From: an uncultured Clostridium sp.
Lineage (GTDB): Bacteria > Bacillota > Clostridia > TANB77 > CAG-508
Reading direction: 5' to 3'
DNA: 64,000 bases
NCBI GenBank assembly: GCA_946497695.1
Contig: CAMMLJ010000002.1
Span: 1 to 64,000 of the forward strand
Of the stretch, positions 54,015-61,574 are shown one piece after another. Each line of letters begins with the position of its first letter. The first letter of the stretch is position 1. The position numbers and the translations under genes are program-made. The notes under the pieces are model-generated. The model saw only the letters and a program-made list of their open reading frames with translations, ran no database searches and was not told the DNA's origin.

Positions 54015-56663
54015 TTAAATAATAGTTAGTTTAAATTTTCTTTTTATAAATTTAGTTAGTTCTACCAAAATAACAGGTAAAATAGATAAACCGATTGTTA
54101 TAGTCCATTCTATTGGTTTTAAAATAGTCAAACTAAAAATACTTCTAATAAATGGAACAAATAAAATAATTAGTAATAATACAAATGAAGATGCAAGTGC
54201 AAAAAATAGATATTTGTTATGCCCATTTCCTTTAGTAAAAATAGAGTCTGTATTAGAACGTTGGTTAAATGCATGTAACATTTGTGAAATGGCTAAAACA
54301 CAAAATGCCATAGTTTGACCAACGACGTAACTATCTGCATTATATCCTATTAAAAATGCAGAAATTGTAGCAATTGTTATAAAAATACCATGTAAAATGA
54401 CTCTAGCAACTAATGATTTTTCAAAAAGTGTACCAGATTTTACCGGTTTTTCTTTCATTATATTTTTACTTGCAGGGTCAACACCCAATGCTAAAGCAGG
54501 AAGCGAATCTGTTGCAAGATTTATACATAAAATGTGTATTGCAAGAATTGGTGGATCCCAATTTAATAAGGTTGCAATAAATAATGTTAAAATTTCTGCA
54601 ATATTACCAGCTAATAAAAATTGAATTACCTTTTGAATATTTTTATAAACTCTACGACCTTCTTTTATAGCATAAACAATAGTAGTAAAATCATCATCTA
54701 ATAAAATCATATCTGATGCATCTTTGGCAACATCTGTACCATTAATTCCCATTGATATACCAATATCAGCTTTATTAAGTGCAGGTGCATCGTTTACACC
54801 GTCTCCAGTCATGGCAACGATTTCACCGTTTCTTTTTAAAGAATTTACAATTCTCAATTTGTGGTTAGGAGATACTCTAGCAAACACAGAAGTATTTTCG
54901 ACGATTTTGTCTAATTCATCATCAGTCATGTTATCTAATTCTGTTCCAGTAATTGCTTTTGTATTTTCTTCATATATTCCAAGTTCTTTTGCAATAGCCT
55001 TTGCTGTAATTACATGGTCACCTGTGATCATAATAGTTCTAATTCCTGCATCTTTACAAGTTTTTATGGAATTTGGAACTTCAAGTCTTGGAGGATCAAT
55101 CATACCAACAATGCCAATGAAAGTTAGATTTGTTTCGATATTTTCGCCTTCGTTTGGAACTTCAATAAGAATTTTTTTAGCAAAACCTAAAACTCTTAAA
55201 GCTTCAGAAGATAAAGAAGTATTTAAAATAAGTATTTTTTCTTTATATTCAGCTGTTAAAGGCTGTATACCATTAACTGTAAGAACATTATTACATACAT
55301 TCAAAAGTTCATCTAAGGCGCCTTTTACATATGCTGTTATATTGCCTTCTATATCGTGAACTGTAGTCATACGTTTTCTGTCAGAATCAAAAGGCTGTTC
55401 ATAAAGTCTTTCATAGTTCCTTTCTAGTTCTTCTTGATTAATTTTAAAATAATCTCTACCAAGAAGTAAAAGGGCACCTTCTGTTGGATCGCCAATAAGC
55501 ATATTGTTATTTTTCTTGTCAAATGTTGCATCATTACATAAAAGGCCAGAATATATTAACTCCTTATATGTTTCTTTATTTTGGATATTAGTTACAGAAA
55601 TTGCAGAACCATTTAAAATGTTATCCATGTTTGCTATTTTTTTAACCACCATTCTGTTTTGAGTAAGAGTACCTGTCTTGTCTGAACAAATAACAGTACT
55701 ACTACCAAGTGTTTCAACAGCAGGAAGTTTTCTAATTAATGCATTTTCTTTTGCCATACGTTTTACACCAAGAGCCATAACTATAGTAGCAGTTGCGGGT
55801 AGTCCTTCTGGAATAATAGAAATTGCAAGTGAAATTGCAGTCATAAATAATGGAAGAATAGGTCTTTTATAAAGTAGCCCAATTACAAATATAATTATGC
55901 AAACGATTAAACCTACAATACTTAATGTCTTACCAACAGCGGAAAGTTTTCTTTTTAAAGGTGTATCAAATTCATCACTTGTATTAAGTAAAGATGCGAT
56001 ATGTCCAACTTCGGTATTCATACCAGTAGCAGTGACAACACCAATACCTCTACCATAAGTAATAAGCGAAGAGGTATATGCCATGTTAATTCTATCTGCT
56101 AAAAAACAATCTGATTTTAAAAGTTCATCTGCATTCTTTTCTACAGGAACAGTTTCACCAGTTAAAGCCGATTCTTGAATTTTTAAATTTGCACTTTCTA
56201 AAAGCCTCATGTCAGCCGGAACTACACTTCCTGCATCTAAAATTACAATATCTCCAACTACAATTTCAGAAGCTGGAATAATAACTTCTGCGTTATTTCT
56301 AATAACATGAGCTGTAGGTGAACTCATACTTTTTAATGCTTCTATAGAAGCTTCAGCCTTTTTTTGTTGTACAACACTAATTATAGCATTTAAGAAAACT
56401 ATGAATATAATGACATATCCTTCTATGAATTCATCTAAGAAGAAAGATAAAATACTTGCTAAAATAAGAATTATAATCATAGGATCTTTTAATTCATATA
56501 AAATTAATTTTAATATACTTTTACTTTTCTTTTTAGAAAGTTCATTAAGTCCATAAACTTTTTGCCTACTGCGAATTTCTTCTTCACTTAAACCATAGTC
56601 TGAAGTCTTTAACTTTTCTAATACTTCTGACGAAGAAAGCGAATGCCAATTTTTTTGTTCCAA
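54015..56663 (-). CDS. Calcium-type cation-transporting P-type ATPase
   Basis: About 882-aa P2-type ATPase resembling SERCA/PMCA-like bacterial pumps. Actuator LTGETVPV, phosphorylation site [11 protein letters not shown] (Asp328), hinge [20 protein letters not shown]4 carries IPEGLPA and M6 [13 protein letters not shown], the ion-site pattern of Ca2+ pumps (with Ser where many have Gly). Start is set at TTG 56663, with AAAGGAG 10 nt upstream; an in-frame TTG at 56699 precedes that RBS. Ca2+ is the probable substrate; Mn2+ is possible. Confidence 0.92.
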   Translation of the reverse strand: MEQKNWHSLSSSEVLEKLKTSDYGLSEEEIRSRQKVYGLNELSKKKSKSILKLILYELKDPMIIILILASILSFFLDEFIEGYVIIFIVFLNAIISVVQQKKAEASIEALKSMSSPTAHVIRNNAEVIIPASEIVVGDIVILDAGSVVPADMRLLESANLKIQESALTGETVPVEKNADELLKSDCFLADRINMAYTSSLITYGRGIGVVTATGMNTEVGHIASLLNTSDEFDTPLKRKLSAVGKTLSIVGLIVCIIIFVIGLLYKRPILPLFMTAISLAISIIPEGLPATATIVMALGVKRMAKENALIRKLPAVETLGSSTVICSDKTGTLTQNRMVVKKIANMDNILNGSAISVTNIQNKETYKELIYSGLLCNDATFDKKNNNMLIGDPTEGALLLLGRDYFKINQEELERNYERLYEQPFDSDRKRMTTVHDIEGNITAYVKGALDELLNVCNNVLTVNGIQPLTAEYKEKILILNTSLSSEALRVLGFAKKILIEVPNEGENIETNLTFIGIVGMIDPPRLEVPNSIKTCKDAGIRTIMITGDHVITAKAIAKELGIYEENTKAITGTELDNMTDDELDKIVENTSVFARVSPNHKLRIVNSLKRNGEIVAMTGDGVNDAPALNKADIGISMGINGTDVAKDASDMILLDDDFTTIVYAIKEGRRVYKNIQKVIQFLLAGNIAEILTLFIATLLNWDPPILAIHILCINLATDSLPALALGVDPASKNIMKEKPVKSGTLFEKSLVARVILHGIFITIATISAFLIGYNADSYVVGQTMAFCVLAISQMLHAFNQRSNTDSIFTKGNGHNKYLFFALASSFVLLLIILFVPFIRSIFSLTILKPIEWTITIGLSILPVILVELTKFIKRKFKLTII

Positions 56664-56770
56664 GTAAGAAACACTCCTTTCATAAATAAGTATATCCAAA
56701 TTATAACAATACTAACAAAAAAATAAAATAAATATTGCAATTTATTAAAAATATTATTAAGATAAGTGGA

Positions 56771-56830
56771 AAGGGATATGAAAAAAGATATGAAAAAGGA
56801 TATGGAAAAGGATATGGAAGGGATATGGGG
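56771..56830. repeat. Degenerate 12-bp tandem repeat running into a palindromic element
   Basis: About four and a half copies of a 12-bp unit close to AGGATATGGAAA. The last copy merges with the start of the palindromic repeat at 56819, suggesting local expansion from the element's edge. Confidence 0.8.
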
Positions 56831-56846
56831 ACGTTCCTTAAATCCC
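56819..56846. repeat. Palindromic repeat, unit 11
   Basis: AGGGATATGGGGACGTTCC followed by TTAAATCCCT, full length, between the divergent P-ATPase and CmpB-type genes. Confidence 0.88.
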
Positions 56847-56896
56847 TATATAATAAAATGCTGGGTTTATATATAAAGTAATTAATGGAGGAAGTA

Positions 56897-57736
56897 ATGA
56901 AAAATAAGAAGCTCAAAGAAAAAAAGAAATTTACAATTTTAGGAATGAGTATTTGGAGAGTTTTAGTATATTTTATAATATATAGTATTTTAGGCTATTT
57001 AATAGAAACATTATTTGGTTTAGTAACCAAAGGCGTTATAGAAAGTAGACAGAGCTTTTTATATGGACCATTTTGTGCTATATATGGGCTAGGAGCAGTA
57101 ATAATGATTGGACTTCTTCAATATTTTAAGAAAAACAATTTTACATTGTTTTTCGGTGGTTTTTTAATTGGGTCTGTAGTTGAATATTTAGTAAGTTTAT
57201 TTGGAGAAATGATGTTACATGTAAAGTGGTGGGATTATTCTAATATGCCACTTAATATAAATGGTAGAATATGTGTATATTTTTCTATATTCTGGGGAAT
57301 CCTCGCAATATTTTTAATGACATATATTAATAAAAAAGTAGATAAATTATTGCTTTGGTTAAGAGAAAAAATTGATATAAAAGCTTTAAAAACAATTACT
57401 ATATTAACAATTATTTTTATGGCTGTTGATTGTGTATATACGGGAGTAGCTTTAAGAATGTTTTATGCAAGAATTGAATATAGTGGTTTAATTAAAATGC
57501 AAAATGGGGAGCAATATTTATTAGATTATGAAGAAATACAAAATAAGCCTAGCGTAAAAGAATTTATGGAAAAATATTTAAGTGATGAAAAAATGCTAAA
57601 GATATTTCCAAATTTAAAAGTTACAGATATTAATGGAAATATTGTACTTGTAAAAGATGTATTCCCAGATATACAACCATACTATATTAAATTGTTTACA
57701 CCAAAACAGGTGCAAAGGGTCAATATAGAAAATTAA
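56897..57736 (+). CDS. CmpB-type membrane protein with extracytoplasmic C-terminal part
   Basis: 279 aa. The first 150 residues align with the CmpB protein at 48965 (YSILGYLIETLFGLV, SFLYGPFCAIYGLGAV, VKWWDYSNMPLNINGRICVYFSIFWG). It is longer because an additional helix near residue 185 is followed by a soluble tail of about 85 residues. Start is ATG 56897, with GGAGG just upstream; the in-frame ATG at 56885 contains that RBS. Function unknown. Confidence 0.82.
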   Translation: MKNKKLKEKKKFTILGMSIWRVLVYFIIYSILGYLIETLFGLVTKGVIESRQSFLYGPFCAIYGLGAVIMIGLLQYFKKNNFTLFFGGFLIGSVVEYLVSLFGEMMLHVKWWDYSNMPLNINGRICVYFSIFWGILAIFLMTYINKKVDKLLLWLREKIDIKALKTITILTIIFMAVDCVYTGVALRMFYARIEYSGLIKMQNGEQYLLDYEEIQNKPSVKEFMEKYLSDEKMLKIFPNLKVTDINGNIVLVKDVFPDIQPYYIKLFTPKQVQRVNIEN

Positions 57737-57768
57737 AAAGGTATTAATATAAAATTAAGGAGATAAAT

Positions 57769-58515
57769 ATGGACGAAGAGAAGATAATAGAAATAAATAA
57801 AAACGGTTGGAATAAGTTAGTAAAAGGTGGCAAAAATTTTTCTAATACATCATTGCCAGAATATGGACCATTTATGAGAAATGAAGAATATTTCAATATA
57901 TTTGAAAATGTAAAGAATAAAAAAGTTTTAGAGTTGGGATGTGCTAAAGGTGAAAGTTTAAAATATTTACAAACTAAAGGTGCAAGTGAAGTTTGGGGAG
58001 TAGATATATCAGAAGAACAGATAAGATATGCAAAAAATAATGTACCAAGTGGAAAATTTTTTATTTCAGCGATGGAAAATAATCCAGGAGTTCCAGAAGA
58101 TTATTTTGATTATTGTTTATCTTTATATAGTATAGGTTTTTCATCAAATATAGAAAAAACATTAGCACTTGTTTCAAGATATTTAAAGAAAGGTGGAAAA
58201 TTTGTGTTCTGTTGGACACATCCATTCTTTAACTGTTTAGGGCTGGATGAAGATAAAGTTATAATAAGAAAATCATATAATGATGAAACTCTTGCTAATA
58301 TAACAAAAGGCGAAGACAAAATTCCTATGGTACAATATAATTTTAAAATTTCTACAATTATAAATACAATAATTAAATCAGGGCTGACAGTTGAAAAAAT
58401 GATAGAAGATAAACCAATTAAAGAAAAACATATTGGAAAATATAAAAGTAATTTTTTTGATAAACGAAAAATAGATAGTGCTCCAACTACACTAATAATT
58501 ATTGCTAAAAAATAA
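57769..58515 (+). CDS. Class I SAM-dependent methyltransferase
   Basis: 248 aa. SAM motif I VLELGCAKGESLKYLQ, motif II EVWGVDIS, then DYCLSLYSIGF and LKKGGKFVFCWTHPFF, a UbiE/methyltransferase-11-like layout. AAGGAGA RBS. Substrate cannot be told from sequence. It is upstream of the minimal RelA/SpoT gene with a 56-nt gap and may be co-transcribed. Confidence 0.88.
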   Translation: MDEEKIIEINKNGWNKLVKGGKNFSNTSLPEYGPFMRNEEYFNIFENVKNKKVLELGCAKGESLKYLQTKGASEVWGVDISEEQIRYAKNNVPSGKFFISAMENNPGVPEDYFDYCLSLYSIGFSSNIEKTLALVSRYLKKGGKFVFCWTHPFFNCLGLDEDKVIIRKSYNDETLANITKGEDKIPMVQYNFKISTIINTIIKSGLTVEKMIEDKPIKEKHIGKYKSNFFDKRKIDSAPTTLIIIAKK

Positions 58516-58571
58516 AGAGAAGAAGGATTTATCAATTCAAGAGGAAAAAATAAATAATTTAGGTAGATAAT

Positions 58572-59018
58572 ATGGAATTTAATGAAATAAGAAAAGAAGC
58601 AAATAATAAAGTTTTGGAAATTATGCAATTAATAAATGAAGGTATTAATTTAGAGATACTAAATGATTTAGATTCTATCCAGTATAGAATAAAATCAAAT
58701 AGTAGCATTATGGGTAAAATGAAAAAAGTAGGAGATAACATATATAATGTATATGATCTTATTGGTATAAGATATATTTTTTATAATTTAAAATATTATG
58801 AAAAGTTAAAAGAGTATATAGTAAATAATTCCAACTTTGAAATTGTAGAAATAAAAAATTATTTAGAAGATGGACATCCAGAAGATCCAAATTATAAAGC
58901 TTTACATATTAGGATGAAATATCAGAAATTTCCATGTGAAGTAGAATTTATGGATATTAAAATGTTCGAACATGTTGCAAGAACACATACTGATTATAAA
59001 AAAGGATTGCTAAAATGA
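58572..59018 (+). CDS. Minimal RelA/SpoT-domain protein
   Basis: 148 aa, little more than a synthetase core. YRIKSNSSIMGKMKK (38-52) matches the RxKSxxSIxxKM helix, YDLIGIRYIF (61-70) has the metal Asp, NYKALHI (107-113) the Tyr-x-x-x-His, CEVEFMD the Glu strand, and HTDYKKG (139-145) the AHxxYK end. Residues for pyrophosphate transfer appear intact, so it may make (p)ppGpp or act as a toxic alarmone synthetase. No antitoxin-like partner is evident. Weak RBS (TAGGTAG). Confidence 0.8.
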   Translation: MEFNEIRKEANNKVLEIMQLINEGINLEILNDLDSIQYRIKSNSSIMGKMKKVGDNIYNVYDLIGIRYIFYNLKYYEKLKEYIVNNSNFEIVEIKNYLEDGHPEDPNYKALHIRMKYQKFPCEVEFMDIKMFEHVARTHTDYKKGLLK

Positions 59019-59033
59019 ATTATATAAATTCAA

Positions 59034-59062
59034 TAGACAATTTCACATAAACTTGTTATAAT
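59034..59062 (+). promoter_or_regulatory. Promoter of the 138-aa orphan
   Basis: TAGACA (59034-59039), 17-bp spacer, TATAAT (59057-59062) with TG before it (extended -10). Confidence 0.78.
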
Positions 59063-59103
59063 AATATTTGATTAATTTTTTGATATAAACGGAGGATGTT
59101 ATT

Positions 59104-59520
59104 ATGCAAGTGCGGAAATTTGTAGGAACTTCGTTCGAAGAAGTGGCAGATGAATTTTCCAAAATGGTTGGGCAAGAATGTTCAAAACATTTGGAATTTT
59201 TAAGAGATAATGCCATCACAGACAGAGATGAACCAGATTATTGGGAAAAAAGATTAAAGGAAGAACCGAGAATTGTATACGAACGGGTATACAGCAGGAT
59301 ACTTATGGTTATTCAAAAACCAACCCTATACAAGGAATTATTTAAGAAAAGATTTCCTTGGAGTAGACCAATCATTAGGATTACAAGGGTATCCAATTTC
59401 TTTGATGGAATTTTCCCTGGACCGCAAAACCCAATTCCGCGAAATGTGGAGTGGTTAATAGACACAAGCAAGCTGTCTATTCAAAAAAAAGTGTATTCAA
59501 AGTACACAAATTGTAACTAA
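59104..59520 (+). CDS. Uncharacterised 138-aa protein (orphan islet 5)
   Basis: Soluble, charged, rich in aromatic and Arg residues (EPDYWEKRLKEEPRIVYERVYSRI). No family recognised. CGG, CCG, TCG and GCC codons set it apart from its AT-rich neighbours, as with the other orphan islets. It has its own promoter and a terminator-like repeat behind it. RBS GGAGG is 7 nt before the ATG. Confidence 0.65.
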   Translation: MQVRKFVGTSFEEVADEFSKMVGQECSKHLEFLRDNAITDRDEPDYWEKRLKEEPRIVYERVYSRILMVIQKPTLYKELFKKRFPWSRPIIRITRVSNFFDGIFPGPQNPIPRNVEWLIDTSKLSIQKKVYSKYTNCN

Positions 59521-59553
59521 TAAATCGTCCAAAAGCCAATTCATTGGCAAAAT

Positions 59554-59605
59554 TTAAAACAAGGAAGCTTTTTAGCAGAATGCTATAGGCTTCTTTGTTG
59601 TTTTA
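59554..59605 (+). terminator. Terminator of the 138-aa orphan
   Basis: Stem AAAACAAGGAAGC ... GCTTCTTTGTTGTTTT with an inner hairpin AGC/GCT, ending in a T-rich 3' arm. Confidence 0.7.
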
Positions 59606-59617
59606 AATCGAAGTGCA

Positions 59618-59646
59618 TTGATTTTAAAAATACATACTGATATAAT
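59618..59646 (+). promoter_or_regulatory. Promoter of pepF
   Basis: TTGATT (59618-59623), 17-bp spacer, TATAAT (59641-59646) with TG (extended -10). Confidence 0.85.
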
Positions 59647-59668
59647 AAACCAAACAAAGGAGGACATT

Positions 59669-61435
59669 ATGGAAAATAAATATGAATGGAAATTTACAGA
59701 TATTTATAAAACAAACGAAGCTTATAAAGAAGATATTAAAAAAGTAAAAGAAAAACTAGAAGAAATCGTTCAATATAAAGGAAAATTAAAAGATTCATCA
59801 GAAAATATATATAAATGCTATAAAATTTTTGAAGAAATAGTAGAAATGGATTGCAAAATATATGCATATGGAATGTTACAATATCATAAAAATATGACAG
59901 ATCAAGAAGCTGTAGAGCTATTTAAAGAAGCAGAAGAATTAGATAATAAAATCGATGAAAATACAGCGTTTATGGTACCAGAGCTTACAGCTATGGACAC
60001 AGCTACATTAGAAAAGTATATTAAAGAAGATAAAAGCTTACAAAGATATTCAAGAAGAATAAATGAAATTTTAGAAAACAAAAAACATATATTAAATAAA
60101 GAAATTGAGGAAGTACTGTCTAAATTTTCTGATACATTTAATGGATGTGAAAATGCATATAGTGTATTAACAAATGCAGAAATAAAATTCCCAGCTATTA
60201 AAGATTCAAATGGAAATGAATTAGAAGTAAATGAAGCTGAATATTCCAAATTACTAGAAAATAAAGATAGAGAAGTAAGAAGAAAGGGAGCTACAACACT
60301 AGTATCAGAATATGGTAAATATATAAATACGATAACGGAATTATATTTAAATACAGTAAAGCAGGATATAAAGATTGCTAAATTAAGAAATTATAAAAGC
60401 TCATTAGAAAAAGCAGTATTAGATGACGAGGCAACAGTAAAAGTTTATGAAACTTTATTAAAAACAGTTAATGAACATATAGGAATTAATCATAAATATA
60501 CATCATTAAAAAAGAAATTTTTAAACTTACCAGATATTCATATGTATGACATGAGCATAAATCCATTTAATCAAACAGATATTACAATGGATATAGAAGA
60601 GGCAGAAGAGCTAGTGCTAAAAGCATTAGCACCACTAGGAACAGAGTATGTAAATAAATTAAAAGAAGCATTTAATTCAAATTGGATGGATGCATATCAA
60701 GCTCCAAACAAAAGAGGAGGAGCATATAATATGCCAGTATACGGAGTTCATCCATATGTACTTTTAAATTATACTGGAACAAATTTTGATGTATCATCAA
60801 TTGCCCATGAGTTTGGACATGCAATGCATTCATACTATTCTGACAAAAATCAAAATGTGTTAGAACATAGCTATACTCTTTTATTGGCAGAGATAGCCTC
60901 AACAGTTAATGAAATTTTACTTGCACAGTACAGGCTAAAGAATTCAACAGATAAACAAGAAAAAATAGCACTGTTATATGACAGAATAGAAACAGTAAAA
61001 AGTACTTTATTTACACAAGCTATGTTCGCAGAATTTGAACAAGAAGTACACTCAAGAATAGAAAATGAAGAAATATTAAATGCAGAAAAACTAGGGAATA
61101 TTTATATTAATTTATGCAGAAAGTATTATGGTGAAGAACTAGTTATAGATGAATATAATAAATACAATTGGACTAGAATACATCATTTCTTTAGATGTTT
61201 TTATGTATATAAATACGCAACAGGAATATCTTGTGCAATAGATATAGCAAGCAGAATTTTAGCAGGAGAAGAAGGCTCAGTAGAAGAATATATTAATATG
61301 CTAAAAATGGGAGGAAGTAAGAAATCATTAGATATTTTAAAAACAGTAGGAATAGACTTAGAAGATAGTAGAACATATGAAAATGCACTTGAATTTTACA
61401 AAAACGATATAGAAAAATTAGAGGAATTAATATAG
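59669..61435 (+). CDS. pepF: Oligoendopeptidase F (M3 family)
   Basis: 588-aa cytoplasmic zinc peptidase cleaving medium-length peptides. Active site IAHEFGHAMHSYYSD with His380, Glu381, His384, and the downstream Glu in LLAEIASTVNEILL. The M3B end block EFYKNDIEKLEELI is typical. Start is ATG 59669 with AAAGGAGG 8 nt upstream; the open frame further up contains the promoter. The TAG stop is provided by a repeat element. Confidence 0.95.
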   Translation: MENKYEWKFTDIYKTNEAYKEDIKKVKEKLEEIVQYKGKLKDSSENIYKCYKIFEEIVEMDCKIYAYGMLQYHKNMTDQEAVELFKEAEELDNKIDENTAFMVPELTAMDTATLEKYIKEDKSLQRYSRRINEILENKKHILNKEIEEVLSKFSDTFNGCENAYSVLTNAEIKFPAIKDSNGNELEVNEAEYSKLLENKDREVRRKGATTLVSEYGKYINTITELYLNTVKQDIKIAKLRNYKSSLEKAVLDDEATVKVYETLLKTVNEHIGINHKYTSLKKKFLNLPDIHMYDMSINPFNQTDITMDIEEAEELVLKALAPLGTEYVNKLKEAFNSNWMDAYQAPNKRGGAYNMPVYGVHPYVLLNYTGTNFDVSSIAHEFGHAMHSYYSDKNQNVLEHSYTLLLAEIASTVNEILLAQYRLKNSTDKQEKIALLYDRIETVKSTLFTQAMFAEFEQEVHSRIENEEILNAEKLGNIYINLCRKYYGEELVIDEYNKYNWTRIHHFFRCFYVYKYATGISCAIDIASRILAGEEGSVEEYINMLKMGGSKKSLDILKTVGIDLEDSRTYENALEFYKNDIEKLEELI

Positions 61436-61566
61436 GGAAAAAGAAGTATCTTTAAATCCCAAAAGAGGGAAAAAAGGAACGTCCCCAAATCCCGAGGAAT
61501 GTCCCCAAATCCCGAGGAACGTCCTCAAATCCCGAAGGAACGTCCAAAAATCCCTAAATTCCGAAG
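61434..61566. repeat. Array of palindromic repeat units before addA (unit 12)
   Basis: Starts AGGGAAAAAGAAG, then a fuller unit and three to four tandem half units of the form GGAACGTCC(C/T)CAAATCCCGA. It supplies the pepF stop and its last half unit runs into GAAGGAG, the addA ribosome binding site. The largest cluster of the family in the window. Confidence 0.9.
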
Positions 61567-61574
61567 GAGATAAA

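Noticed and set aside
54724..55359. 211-aa open frame antisense to the P-type ATPase
   Set aside because: It mirrors a well-conserved ATPase gene, has no RBS and matches no family; antisense frames are common in AT-rich conserved genes.
61434..61566. CRISPR-like array
   Set aside because: Units are contiguous half palindromes without unique spacers of constant length, and no cas genes are near.
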